Shown one piece after another: positions 48,101 to 59,900 of a stretch of DNA of 64,000 nucleotides. The stretch covers positions 1-64,000 of the forward strand of contig CALSFV010000047.1 in NCBI GenBank assembly GCA_943737045.1, given 5' to 3'. A model generated the notes under the pieces. The model was not told the DNA's origin. It saw nothing but the letters and a program-made list of their open reading frames with translations, and ran no database searches. The translations under genes were made by a program, and so were the position numbers. The stretch's first letter is position 1. Every line of letters begins with the position of its first letter. The DNA comes from Parapristionchus giblindavisi. Its lineage: Eukaryota > Nematoda > Chromadorea > Rhabditida > Diplogasteridae.

Positions 48101-49968
48101 AAATAACTAAATGATTTAACCTCCATGAGCTTGACACAGTACTCGCTATCCTTGGTACATCTCATGATTTCCTGCTTGCGATCAGGAGGACGAGATGTTC
48201 CATATCTGAAGTGGTCATACTGTTTATTTATTTATTTAATATTGTTTATTTTGTTAGACAATGTACAATGGTTATTTACCATGCAATATTATTGTTTACT
48301 ATAAAAAAGCCTTATTAAGTTTTAATCACTCGGTCATATACAAATTGAGAAAAAACCTCATACATGCAAGTCAGTTTTTTTCACTTTAGAGTATCTCGAC
48401 ATCTCTCTAAGTTCTTTTGGATATTTACAAAAGTATTTTAATACATTGTATTTCATTAAAGGCACACCCCGAGCTAATTTGAAACTCTCCGCTCTGGCGG
48501 TGCTCTCTCGCTTTCTTTGTTTACGAGCGAGCGTGGCCAGAGCGGATAGTGACGACATTACCCGGGAGGATCGATGCAGATGACAGTCATTAGAGTGGGA
48601 TCAAAGTGACGGAGGAGCGATTCGGGGAAATCCTTCGCGTACGACCCTGAATATATTATTGATTTTTTATCTTTTAAATTAATCTTTGATCTTTGATGGA
48701 CCTGATTCATTGTAATATGAATCATGGCTGATGAACTAGTTACTATAGATAGCTATCACAATGCGAGTGGTCGTCATTTGATGACTCACACGGAACGCAC
48801 ATAACATATATATGTAGTAGTATGCACAATTATAAGATATGCATGCACATTAATATTATAATGTAGATACATAGAAGCGTTAATGACATACTAACAATAA
48901 GTAGTGTGCTTCGAGGTGTTTCTGCGCGCTACGTCTATAATCAAATTTTCGAGTCAATCAGGGCTGTGCATTTTCCGTTTTCCGAATTTCTGATAAATAA
49001 TTTCGGAAAATTTCCGTTTTCCGAAAAGTATTTTCCTCACATCCCTGGAGTCAATATTAGCGATCAACGTCAATATAGTGATGTCGATATCTAGGCTTGG
49101 GATATATGCATGTAGTGGAATTTTAAGAATTAAACTTTCGTCCTTATCTTAAAGGGAGAGTAACCTCTCTCAACGGTCTCTTCATTGCTCATACTATTTC
49201 TCTGTTCTCTAACAACGAGAGAGCGTAGAGCGTAGAGCGTTGAAGAGACAACGGTTTCGGTCTCTTTAAAACCCGACCCCGAGCTAATTGTACATACTCC
49301 TCGCATTGGCAATACTCTCTCGCAGACAAAGAAAGCATGAGAGTTTGGCAAGAGCGGGGTGTTTCAAATTAGCCTGCGTGTCGTTTAAATATTATTTTTA
49401 AAGCGACACCCCATGCTAATTTGAAACCCTCCGCTCTGACTACACTCTCTCGCATTCGTTGTCTACGAGAGAGTATTGCCAATGCGGAGAGTAAAATTAG
49501 CTTGTGGTGTGCCTTTCAACCATACACGCAGTGAGCAAACTTGCCCAAAATATATTTGTCAACTTACACTACTTGGGTACACGATTTACCCACATTCGGG
49601 CAAATGGCAGCCCAAAAACCAGCGATTTGCTTATATACAGTGGCCGTATGCAAGAACAACGGGAAAACCGTTTTCCGGGAAAATGTACGTCATTAGCGTA
49701 GGCGGAGGATTTTTGGAAAACGCCTCCGCCTACGCTAATGACGTCACATTTTCCCGGAAAACGGTTCTTGCATACGGCCACAGGATAAAATTTGCTAGAA
49801 TACGAGCAAATTGCTATTCTATGTGCACTCACCAACAGCGCCGCAGATGCATAGCAGGTAGTTGGGTCCGCTACCGTATCTACAGTAGCCAATGTTGAGA
49901 TCGTTGATGAGCATGTGCGCGGTCTCGAGCGGAACCGGCGATGCCGACGACGATGACGACACCGACAT
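45199..49968 (-). CDS. BPHL-like alpha/beta hydrolase (valacyclovir hydrolase homologue)
   Basis: Nine exons: 49833-49968, 48562-48646, 48121-48205, 47612-47681, 46831-46914, 46638-46697, 46359-46470, 45839-45986 and 45199-45291. About 290 residues, the length of vertebrate BPHL (about 291). Family marks in order: SYAKDFPESLLRHFDP, the oxyanion-side motif DPPGYGTSRPPDR, the nucleophile elbow GWSEG (Ser115), the acid Asp241 in TGGQDRF, and the catalytic His267 in GGHDFH. The triad is intact, so hydrolysis of alpha-amino acid esters or a related small-ester substrate is likely, with mitochondrial or cytosolic location unknown. The start ATG lies four bases after an acceptor-like TTTTAAG that could be cis- or trans-spliced. 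The sixth junction (46638 to 46470) gives T+GA, an in-frame TGA at codon 174, with the only good splice sites I see. The gene may therefore be damaged, carry a base error, or use another site. The last acceptor (45292) was chosen to keep phase and is uncertain. Confidence 0.78.
45389..45517. mobile_element. Element with TTCAGAATAGGGTACCAG termini
   Basis: Perfect 18-bp inverted ends 129 bp apart; in the last intron of the BPHL-like gene. Confidence 0.65.
46224..46338. mobile_element. Second-family MITE, inverted copy
   Basis: Complete copy, about 20 bp from the donor of BPHL exon 7 (46358). Confidence 0.75.
46478..46530. mobile_element. GAGA-stem MITE fragment at the BPHL exon 7 acceptor
   Basis: Contains CCGCTCTGACATCACACTCTC and the GCGAGAGAG apex. 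It abuts the acceptor at 46471 where the reading frame problem occurs. Confidence 0.5.
46918..46985 (-). promoter_or_regulatory. TACCGTA cluster upstream of the BPHL exon 5 acceptor
   Basis: Gene-sense TACCGTA-like words lie within about 70 bp before the acceptor at 46915. Confidence 0.4.
47369..47501. mobile_element. Palindromic MITE (CCGTATGCATGAACG)
   Basis: Ends GACCGTATGCATGAAC and GTTCATGCATACGACC, core GGAAAACGCTTCCGCC. A related copy lies at 49641-49782. Confidence 0.75.
47708..47812. mobile_element. GAGA-stem MITE, copy
   Basis: In the BPHL intron just upstream (gene sense) of exon 4. Confidence 0.75.
48457..48556. mobile_element. GAGA-stem MITE at a splice donor
   Basis: The right end stops about 5 bp from the donor of BPHL exon 2 (48561); only the start of the intron separates them. 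Confidence 0.75.
48958..49046. mobile_element. Hairpin repeat AGGGCTGTGCATTTTCCG, copy
   Basis: Same family as 27686-27760 with a longer centre. Confidence 0.7.
49150..49269. mobile_element. Second-family MITE, copy
   Basis: Contains a small internal duplication GCGTAGA; immediately followed by a GAGA-stem copy. Confidence 0.75.
49264..49388. mobile_element. GAGA-stem MITE, first of a pair
   Basis: Adjacent to another copy 10 bp to the right; the two copies are in the first intron of the BPHL-like gene. Confidence 0.75.
49398..49518. mobile_element. GAGA-stem MITE, second of a pair
   Basis: Near-complete palindrome with ends AAAGCGACACCCCATGC and CTTGTGGTGTGCC. Confidence 0.75.
49641..49782. 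mobile_element. Palindromic MITE (GGCCGTATGCAAGAAC)
   Basis: Ends GTGGCCGTATGCAAGAAC and complement. Core CGCCTCCGCCTACGCTAATG is shared with 47369-47501. Confidence 0.8.
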
Positions 49969-49974
49969 TGGACT

Positions 49975-50070
49975 TAAAAGTTACGGTAGTTGAGTACGGT
50001 AGATGGATACGGTAGATGGATACGGTAGATGGATACGGTATATCGATTAGAGAGAGGAGCACGGTAGATG
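49975..50070 (-). promoter_or_regulatory. TACCGTA cluster upstream of the BPHL start
   Basis: Gene-sense TACCGTA words spaced 11-12 bp apart (ATCCATCTACCGT units) lie immediately before the TTTTAAG acceptor and ATG. Confidence 0.45.
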
Positions 50071-50594
50071 CATACGATGCATAGATGATTCATCAGATAG
50101 TCCGCTATATGGTCAAGTCAGAAATTATGGTAGATTGATTATTGATTGATTCAACTTGAAATCCAAAAAGAGTTGGACACGATAAAAAATTTTAGACATA
50201 TCGATTGGCTAACGTGGCAAAATATACGGTTCCTGTTCCAATGAAAAAAAAGTGTAATCTCGGTCAACGATCTCTACGATCGACAAAATGAAGCAGAAAT
50301 TTTTAAAATTAATTTAATTTTGCACACATTATAATGTAATGATTTTTCGACAGGGAAAATACGACTGAAATGAAAATACAATGAGAAAGAAGTACAGCTT
50401 ACAATGAGATTCAGGAAGATGAAGATTTAATATTCAGAATTCATAAAGTGCCCTCTGCGAAAGGTTATGTTACTTTTATCATGGATAATTCGCAGTAGCA
50501 AACTCCGCAGGGACGGAAGGATGGATGGTAAAAGAGCGTACACGTCACCACAATGCGGCCTAGTTTGGGAGTAAAAGGAAGGGTGGACATGCGG

Positions 50595-50725
50595 TAATGG
50601 GAGATGGAGAGGGAGAGGGAGAGATAGAGGTGGAGGGGAAAAGGAGAGGGAGAGGGAGAGATAGAGGTGGAGGGAGAAAAGGAGAGGGAGAGGGAGAGAT
50701 GGAGGTAGAGGGAGAAAACGTGAGG
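50595..50725 (+). repeat. Polypurine tandem repeat, about 42-bp unit
   Basis: Three units of GAGATAGAGGTGGAGGG plus GGAGAGGGAGAGGGA. Confidence 0.85.
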
Positions 50726-50914
50726 TAGAGAATGCTGGAGTTGAGTGGTCCAGATCTGCTTGTTTACTGTGAGAGTAGATAGTAGCCGATAAACTATAAG
50801 CGAAAAGGAGTCAAATCGATCGATTGACGATAGAGACAGAGAGGATAAAGATCTATGGCTGTGAATAAGATGAAAGTGAAGATATTCTTCATGGTATAAG
50901 GTGGGACTAGGGGC

Positions 50915-50998
50915 TCTTTTTCTCTGACTCTCTTCCTCTCCTCTCTCTACCTCTCTCTCTCACTCTCACCTTCGCTCTCACTCTTACTCTCGTCAATT
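50915..50998 (-). repeat. Polypyrimidine CTCTCTCACTCTC tract
   Basis: Pyrimidine-rich, 200 bp after the polypurine repeat, so the two could pair or form a triplex; inference only. Confidence 0.8.
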
Positions 50999-51507
50999 AC
51001 TAGACACTAACTTCATAGTTGGTCAAGGTAACAATGGCGTTGCGAAAGGGGTCAGAAAACAGAGAATTATGCTAGAAAAAATGGTACGCTGACTAATTCC
51101 ATGTTGAAAAACAGCGAAAAATCAAAATATCTGCCCACATGTTTTCACATGATCTCGTTCTCTTTTGTTTTCTTGCACTTTTGTCACTTTGATCATCGAA
51201 ATTGTAAAAGGTAAAGGTACATCCTATTGTTAATCCGAATTACTACGAATGTGGGAAACAGCGTCAAGATTCGAAAAGGGTTATACAAGAGATGGATTTC
51301 AATCATTTCCTCTTCACAGCGCAATAATTTCAAGTCTTCTACTCGTTGTGAAAGCCAGAACGACCGCTCACCATTGAAACACCCTCTCAAAATGAATCCT
51401 CTCGCTTGTCAGAATTCTAGATCAGCGAAATAGGGAGTGAATCGAGCTAAAGAAGCTATAAAATACACGGTTGGAAAGGCACGTCGTTAGACGCTATCAC
51501 GCAACCC

Positions 51508-51696
51508 TTGATAACACAATCTAGACGAGAAGGTAGTAGTGGTAGCGGAACTGAGAGTGGCAGTGGGCAATCGTGGGCGTGGACCATCATCAAAAGGTTT
51601 TTCGCCAACTATCTCATGTCCCTTTCTGTGCGATATCGTGTTTGGTGCGAAGAAAGAGTGCCTGAATTTGTGCAGCGCATGTTAGATCAATTATAA
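51508..51696 (+). CDS. Plus-strand open frame, possible exon, unidentified
   Basis: The only plus-strand frame in the window with clearly protein-like composition apart from transposon remnants. It starts Ser/Gly-rich (EGSSGSGTESGSGQ) and continues with hydrophobic and basic residues (SWAWTIIKRFFANYLMSL), ending FVQRMLDQL and TAA. An acceptor-like AG precedes the Arg-rich start. It lies 1.5 kb upstream of the BPHL-like gene and just before a fold-back element at 51.7 kb. It could be a terminal exon or part of a mobile element. Confidence 0.25.
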   Translation: MITQSRREGSSGSGTESGSGQSWAWTIIKRFFANYLMSLSVRYRVWCEERVPEFVQRMLDQL

Positions 51697-51714
51697 GATA
51701 CTGTCCTGTGGTTC

Positions 51715-52310
51715 TACCGTCAAAACGAAAAAAAGTGAAACATTTGTCAAAAATTTTGAAAAATTTTGACAAAAGTTCACAAGATTTTGAAAATTTTGAA
51801 TCATGATATCTAAATGGGGTTGCTAGTTTTTTATTAGATAATAGGGTATTTGAGCATCTCTGAGCTTGCCTAATTTACCTGTGAAGAATAATTTTTAAAT
51901 AAATCACTGTGAACGCTGTTTTGTGAAACTGGTATACGGTAGGATTTTCTACAGTATCCCACTTTTGCAGCCTGATCTTTGCCAAGATCCAAACGGTGCA
52001 AATTCGTTATAGGAAGTCAAGTAATGCTATATATAACCATTATTAGACGAAAAAAGCTCGATGGCAGCAGTTTTACAGTAAGATTCTACAGTATGCTACA
52101 GTATACCAATTCTGCTGTGGAGCGTTCCCGATTATTTTTTTCACTTTTGTCGTGCATAACTGTATTGGGCAAACATATCCACAATGAAAAACCTTAGATA
52201 ATACATCATCAAGATCGTGAAAAATGCTCAAACAGGGAATCTTGTGAACTTTTGACAAAATTTTTCAAAATTTTTGAAAAATGTTTCACTTTTTTTCGTT
52301 TTGACGGTAT
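51715..52310. mobile_element. Fold-back element with CTACCGTCAAAACG ends
   Basis: Ends ACCGTCAAAACGAAAAAAAG and complement, with further inverted words TTTTGACAAAAGTTCAC. The interior has TACAGTA words. No transposase. Confidence 0.65.
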
Positions 52311-52525
52311 AATAGTACGATACCCAAAACCAAGTTCGGGACCCGTAAACTGTATTTCCTCAAGGAGAGGAGATGATGGCAATTTTTTTCCTGATGAATG
52401 TTTATTTGTGAGAAACATACCAAGATCGAAATTAAATTTGTTCATAAAAATTGAAAAAAAAAACAAAAAAAAAATATTGGACATAGCATGGACCCGTTTC
52501 GCTAGTTCTCACAGAAACTGTGTTC

Positions 52526-52619
52526 TAAAAACACACCCCGAACTAATTTGCAGCTCATTGACAACGAGAAATTGTAGCCAGAGCGTAGAGTAAAATTAGC
52601 ATGAGGTGTGCCTTTAAAG
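52526..52619. mobile_element. GAGA-stem MITE, shortened copy
   Basis: Apex deleted; ends AACACACCCCGAACTAATTT and GAGGTGTGCCTTTAA. Confidence 0.7.
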
Positions 52620-52971
52620 GCCTCCGAATATGGTAATTGTCAATAGTTTCTGTGCAGTGCAGTGTGCACTCGTATGCTGAAAATAGAGAAATTGCGTGCG
52701 ATGTAGACAGACTGATCGCTATCTAGGACTGTGATGATTTGAGAGGAGACGATTGTGAGATCAAGAATAGATAAAGGTAAATAAATAAAGGTAGAAGTAC
52801 AATCCTACATTAGAGGCACACGAAGTCCTGCCGGTGATCATTTATACGCCAGTGATGATTGATAGTGATGACGAGAAATATGGGCAAGTAATTGGATATT
52901 ATCGAGCACTTCAAGCAAAAAAGTGTAGTCTAACGATCTCTACGATCGACAAAGTAAAGCAGAAATTTTTT

Positions 52972-53093
52972 TAAAGCGATACCCCAAGCTAATTTGAAAC
53001 TCTCCGCTCTGGCCACATTCTCTCGCTTTCTTTGTCTACGAGTGTATAGCGAATGGGGGGAATAAAAATTAGCTCGGGCTGTGTCTTTAAAGG
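52972..53093. mobile_element. GAGA-stem MITE, copy
   Basis: Ends AAAGCGATACCCCAAGC and CTCGGGCTGTGTC. Confidence 0.75.
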
Positions 53094-53474
53094 GCGATCT
53101 ATAAAGATTGTTTCGGTGATGATTGAACTCTTAGTGTATTACAAAAGACAGAGTGATCGTTCTCTGACGATGAGAGTTCAAACGATGGAAGATTGAAGTG
53201 ACATAATTTTTTTTTAATTAGAAAGATCAAAGATCAACAAGAAAGATCAAATATCAACTTTTGATCTGGAATAGAAAGATCAATGATAAATCGTTGTAGG
53301 AGTGCTCTATAGATAGAAGATCAAGAAATAACGTGTATTTTGGGTAACGTCACACTCTTACAGTACCGTCCAAAAGTATACCAAAAAACAAGAGCACAGT
53401 GATATGTAGACTGACGAAGCTGTACCTGACATTTTTACTTTCCCTTGATGATTCCCTTGCGAGCTCTCTCATCG

Positions 53475-53494
53475 GGGGGGGGGGGGGGGGGGGT
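53475..53494. repeat. Poly-G tract
   Basis: About 20 G residues; length may be unreliable. Confidence 0.9.
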
Positions 53495-53859
53495 AATACT
53501 AACGAAGAACGGTTCATAACGATAATTATAATTTCATATTTATTTCATATTAAAGATAATTTCATAATTAAATTGAGCGCTAAACTTGGGCTGTTTTAAT
53601 CAAATATTTTCGAACAACGATGAAGATACAACAGTTATACAATGACGAGATCGAAATGTACTAAAGCAAATTAGTGTCTCACTTTTGCTAAACATAAATA
53701 CGGGAAATCACAAAAAATCGATTACTAGTAGAGCATTAATAAAGTATAGGAGGATAATTAGTGATGCTAATCCTTGTCGATCGAGCATATTTCTTCGAAA
53801 CAGGAATGAACTTCACAATCGGTTTGGTGCAGAAGTGAAGAACCTATCGAAGAATTGAT

Positions 53860-53995
53860 TATTGATTCATCGATTATTGATTAATTGATTATCGATTCAT
53901 TGATTATTGATTAATTGATTACCGATTCATTGATTATTGATTAATTGATTACCGATTCATCGATTATTGATTAATTGATTACCGATTCACTCAGG
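53860..53995 (+). repeat. Tandem repeat, about 40-bp GATTATTGATTAATTGATTA unit
   Basis: About three and a half units ending CCGATTCAT, just beyond the 3' end of the propeller gene. Confidence 0.85.
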
Positions 53996-54014
53996 TAGAC
54001 TCATCGTCCCATCT

Positions 54015-56839
54015 TCACGAGGGCTTGAGATAAGAAATTTGCCAAAAATGAAAATGAAAAATTTGCCCTCTTCCTTTTGCACGCTCTCTCATTTTTCCTA
54101 TTTTTCCTATGCTTTCTTTGCCAGACGAGAGAGTACGCGAGAGCGGTAGACTGTTTCTGATGGAACAAAACATACTATTTTTAAATAATAATAATACCAG
54201 TGTGCGAATGTGATAAATTATTATTATTATTATTATTATTTTTAAATATACCTGTACTCCTCCGGCGCCGCAGACCAAAATTGGTATTGATCTAGTCACA
54301 GTCTCCAAACTTCTCAGTGCCATCACATTGATTATCGACGATTGTTTACGATCGATCAATGAAATCTGAAATCACAACAAGCGATTAGCCTGACCAATGT
54401 ATGGCCCAATATCTAACTACCGTAATCCGTCCAATCATAAACGCTCACCTCTCCTTTACGGTAGATCGACACGGCTACCGTACCCTTCATATCGGCAGAG
54501 AGGATCAATGGATGTCGATCATGACCCGACTCCATCCATGCGATCGATAATGCTCAATTACAGTATACTATCAATAGAATTATACCAGAGCAATCGCCCG
54601 AATGGGTGGCAAAAATGGTTTGTTTGTATTTTGAAATTTTGGCAAAACTCGCAAAATATAATTTGATTCATTTTGGAACATTCAAATTTGTTAACTGGTG
54701 CTTGGAAACTGTTGCGCAATAATTCTCGGTGCTAAAGTCAAAGGCTATTGCATCGTTACATTTGCCTCACGCGCCTACGCCGTAACCCCCTCCGCCACGT
54801 CTCCGTCGTCACGGCGGTGGTTACTGCGTAGGCACGTAATGTAAACGTAACAAAGCATATACGAGAGTCCCGGGCATACATGGGCGGGAATTGCCGCTGG
54901 AAATGAAAATCGGGTGGGTCGGATGCCAAAATCGGGTAGGTTTGACGCAAAAATTTCATTTTCGAGTGAATTTCCGAAATTGTTTTTCAATTTTTCAGTG
55001 AATTTTGACTAAATCGGATGGGTTTGGTTCCAAAATCGGGTGGGTATTGCCGCTAGCGTCAATGCCGCTCACGATGGTCCCGGGCATTATTGACAGTAGA
55101 GTTCCAACTGGACTTCGTCACGTAAATTATATTTATCGATTGATTGATACACCATAGGGCACATTGCTAGTTAACCTATTTAATCAAAAAAATTATATTT
55201 AAAGTGCATGCATACTTATTCTTGTACATCTATTAATGATATTAATTTAATTAGCAGCATGGCAGAACCTGTGATTGCCGCTGGATGCGCATCTCTGAAT
55301 CGATTGATAATCCTCCTCTTCTGAGTTGATACAATGAGTATCGTGCCGGTCGTCGTGCCAATCACAATCAAATGACCATCCGACACTTTCACTGTAACAC
55401 AAGTACATCGCTGATCATAAGGAGATTAAACTAGAATGAGGAGATGAAAGAAGCATAGGTCGAATAGTACTACGTTACATATTTTCAAAAAGCGATCACG
55501 TATTCAAAAAATCTCCCAAATGCGGTCAGGTTTTTCGATTTTTTGGGAAATGTAGGCTAGTCAGTCCCGTTTACAATAAGAAACTCTCACGTGGTTCAAT
55601 GTAGGAAGACACGCTGCCTGGATCACCGAACCGCAAGGCATACTGTTTCATCGAATCTCTCTGGAACAATTTTCGTTCTAAACATTGTTAGCGTAAGCCT
55701 CACTATGCTGTCCCTATAGGGATTGGTCTTGGTTCACCAGTACACTATGCGAGATCACCAGTGCACACTCTATCACTCACCTCATTCGACGGAATACACA
55801 ATGATTGGTGTGATGGCGACGCCTTATCCAATAGTGCATACGACAGACGATGCTGTGGAGCGATCGGGTCTGTCGATCCGTCTTGACAAAAATATCGATT
55901 ATTTATTAAAATTATCGATTTACAATCGATAAATCGAGTACATGTTTGACTTCTGATATTTGTGTGCAATGCATATATATGTGTTGTATATATTTCAATG
56001 AGAAAGAATACGTACTGAGAGGCACAAAGTTGATGCGATAGTCACATTGAGTGAATAGCGAAGAACCATCTACAAGGATAAATGAATTCACACTATATTT
56101 ATAAATATTTAAATTTATATTTAAATTATATATTATTAATAAGAATAAGACAGAACCTTCCATGATAGTGTCGATGAATGTTGACGTCGAGTGCCTGCTG
56201 CTTCGGGCTAATATCTGCAAGTTTTCATCTTTCATTTTTTAACATTAATTAGTTTGTATCCAGAATTTTAATAAATGCGGCACACATGGTTAATTTTCCT
56301 CCAACGAAAACGTGCTGGCGCATAGATGATTAAAAAAAAACATCTAGCCGCGAAATATATTTCACAAAAAGCTTTGCCAATTGATTCAGTAAAAACAAAC
56401 TAAATTCACTAACCGATTTAATTGAAACACCAATCGATATCTTGTGCACAAGCGTAGCGTAGACCCTTTCGTCTTTATGGCAAATTGAGTAAACGCTAAA
56501 ACAATCAACCAATCAACCAATCAATCAATCAATACATCTATTAAAAATCAATAAATCGATAAATCAATCAATAATAACCGTATCGATTCCTTATCATGGC
56601 AAACGACCAATCGAGCGCCGGTTATCGCTGTTTGTCCTCTCATGATATCGTACGGAGGCGAGATAGCGAATACGAGTGCAGTGATCTTCTGAATTATGCA
56701 AATAATTTTAAAAAATATTTATGCAAAATCAATTTTTTTGACATTTCCAGGTATCATAATTGTTGACTTCTTCCGATTTTCTAGACCCACACAGTGTTGG
56801 TTATGGCCCTCTTAAAATACCCGGGTTAGATAAATTTAC

Positions 56840-56900
<61 letters not shown>

Positions 56901-59900
56901 GTTGTTGTTAAAGGGTCGGTCGGTCACCCCAAGCTAATATTTGAAACAGTCCGCTCTGGCCACTCTCTCTCTCTCGCTTTTTGTCAGCGAGAGAGTGTGT
57001 GGCCAGAGCGGCAAGTACTAGCCTAGCTTCGTGATGTGCCCTCATATTTCCTATTCATGCTTCTCCATTTAAATCTGTACCATTATTCTACCCCACCCAT
57101 TCACCTACTCTATAATCTCCTACTCAGGGAGTCATCTACAATCATCAACTGAATCACATTATTATTCTGTTCATACATTTACATACTCTCACAGAGTGAC
57201 CCACTGTAGATGGCTCATATTCTGGATCGACCCGCTATATAAAAACAATCCAAGTATGATTCTGTTCCGTTTCGCCTTGTTGTTTGACTATGATGGCGTC
57301 GATAAATATTATTATCATTACTGTATTCGTGACCAACCGAACTAGATTCCTCGTCGGATTGATCGATTCGAATGGGCAGTACCCTCTCCGTGCCTCGGAC
57401 TCGACCCTCCTCTGGACTGCTCATCAGCGAGAAGAGCTGAAGACAATCAATTTCAATTTAAATATTATTATAATTTAAATATTTAAATACAATTAAAATA
57501 TTATCAATAGATGTACAAGTATGGTATTGCATGCACTTTAAATGTAAATATCTAAAAATACATAGGTTAGCTAATAACATACATGGGCGCCGACATGGGG
57601 GTGCCCCTGTAAAAAAAAACGACGTTTATGTGAAATTTTTGAAGAAAAGTGAAGGGCCTCTGTAAAATTAACCATTTTTCGTTCGGAGGCCCCCTGTAGA
57701 ATCGAGCTCCAGGTACCCCGCCCATGTATGGCTAATAATGAGCCCTATGTGCCCCTTTTGGCCGCTACGTCTAGTTTTAACTTGTTACTCAGGTAATTCG
57801 ATCAAAGTCAGATCAGGAATTTGACCACTTTTGAATCTGATCAGATGAAATCAGAATCTGATCAGATCTGATCAGATTCGGATCAAGTACTACAAATGCG
57901 CAAAGGATTTTGCCTTGCGCGTTTAATTTATGTGCGTGTTTGATTATAAGGAGGGAGTACGTTTTAATTTATGTTTTTTACGATGAAATAATAGTTTATT
58001 ATCGATAGATATTTCATATTTTCGTATCACGTTGTTACATTGAACTAGAAGATGCATATATCCATTTGTTGTATGCTACAGTTGTTTCGTTTCTCATTCA
58101 TGTTGTTGTAACATGGGAAAGTTAAAATTTGCAGCTACTCAGTCTGAATGACACGAATTGTTCAAGCAGGATGTGGAGGTGCTGAAGCCAGGTATGATAT
58201 TAGATTGAAGAGTAGTTCTAAATCAATATTATCGGTTTAATTCTGAGCTTTATAGGAACTCGTAATGTAGAGGCGCGGAATGAAGGTCGATTAATACTGT
58301 CTACCGCTAGCTATGGGAATCACACAGCGTGAGTTGTTTTTTTTCTGAAAACGGATTCGTAATCACCATCGAAAAGTGATTCTAGTCGTGGCATTGTCAT
58401 CTCATAAGGCCAGACCGACTCCAAAGATTCCCCTTGTTAGTAACATGAGCGAGTCAATCGAATTTACGTTCTGGGGCTAGAAAAGACACTGCGTGAACTC
58501 ACAGTGGTGAACTCACAGATTTGATCGGGGACGAAAACAACATGAGCCACTCTGAGCTGGACGACGAGATGGGCTGACGAGAAAATAACACTAGGCAGGG
58601 GGGGAATGTCATTCCAACATTTAGAGTAGAGGCCCCTTTGATCAACAACAAGAGAAGTAAGAGGGCTAAAGTGCTGTAAAGAAACTTATGCATCAACCTA
58701 ATACAACAAATTGCGGTAGTAGAAAGTAGCATGGAATGTCATTTCTTGCTTTCAGTAGCGAATTTGAAATCTTTTTGAAAAGAAAAACGCAGCTTTCAAG
58801 CGTAATTAACCCCTATATAAAAGATCGCAATTCGACCGATTTACTGGGATAGGTTTTTTGAAATTTCTTTTGTCAAGATGTTGTGCCGATTATACCAGAT
58901 TCCGGCTACTGGGGTTTTCGACCACGCCGGATCGAATGGCACTGGTCCCGAGCCGATCCGGAGCCGTCTTTTAGGTGAAACGCCGGCTCTCGGGTTTTTT
59001 GCACATTTTGGCGCGCAACTTGGTGATAAGTATATCAAAAATTAAAAGTTGGTATATAAAAATGACCACAAGACTTGGGGCAATCTAAATTGTATTTTTG
59101 CCGATTTTTCCCTATCACGGTTTTTCCGGCAATTCCGGTCAAAGTTGGCGGAGGGCAAAAAAAGGCGAAAATCAAAATGCCGAAATATGATTGCTCGAAA
59201 TCGGCTCTATAACTTTTTGAGTTTAAGACTTATATTAAACAACTTTTTACGGCGCATCTTTTGGTGCTAACGCCACGCGCCTTGTCCCCCGGGATTATGA
59301 CGAAATAGGCCGTGGAAGAAATCCGGGAAGTAGGTTTTTCGCGATTTTCACCTATTCAACTTAATTTTCACGTCCCGGCTCCTGAAAGCAAATTGTACAA
59401 CTCGATGAGGCGCAACTTTTCCCTTTTGGACTCAACTCATTTCGTGCAATATTCACGGAGCTGGGCGGTCGCCAAAAATGGTCAATTTTTAACTTTTTAA
59501 AAAAACTCAAATTTCGCACCTTTTTTATTCAACCTAACTATGCTCATGTTGTAGCGCTTGAAAAACTGATTTAGAAAAAACATGTCACTTCACCTCCGCA
59601 CGACCTCTTTGTACCGCGAAAAATCGCCGAAAAGGTGCGAAAACACGATTTTGCCAGTTTTCTTGGTTAAATTTATTTTTAAAATTGTTTTAGGCGTTTT
59701 GCATGGCAAAGAAAGTTGTAGCGCGACTCTTTGCGCGTCGATTGGTGTATAATATGACTATATTCAGAAATAAAATGAACCCATGGCGTCGAGGTAAAGA
59801 GGTACTACTCTGAAAACACCGAGCGGGTTCGAACCCCGGTTCGATCCAAAACTTTTGCTGATTTTTCCTGACTGAAATAAAGTGTTCTAAGGTGGTTTTT

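Larger units (their letters stand above)
49969..54014. other. Intergenic stretch
   Basis: Between the propeller gene and the BPHL-like gene. It holds a TACCGTA cluster (49980-50070), polypurine and polypyrimidine tracts, a fold-back element, two MITEs, poly-G and a tandem GATTAATTGATT repeat. One plus-strand frame at 51508 is the only possible coding piece. Confidence 0.5.

Noticed and set aside
53860..53995. CRISPR-like array
   Set aside because: Repeats are adjacent without unique spacers and the DNA is eukaryotic.
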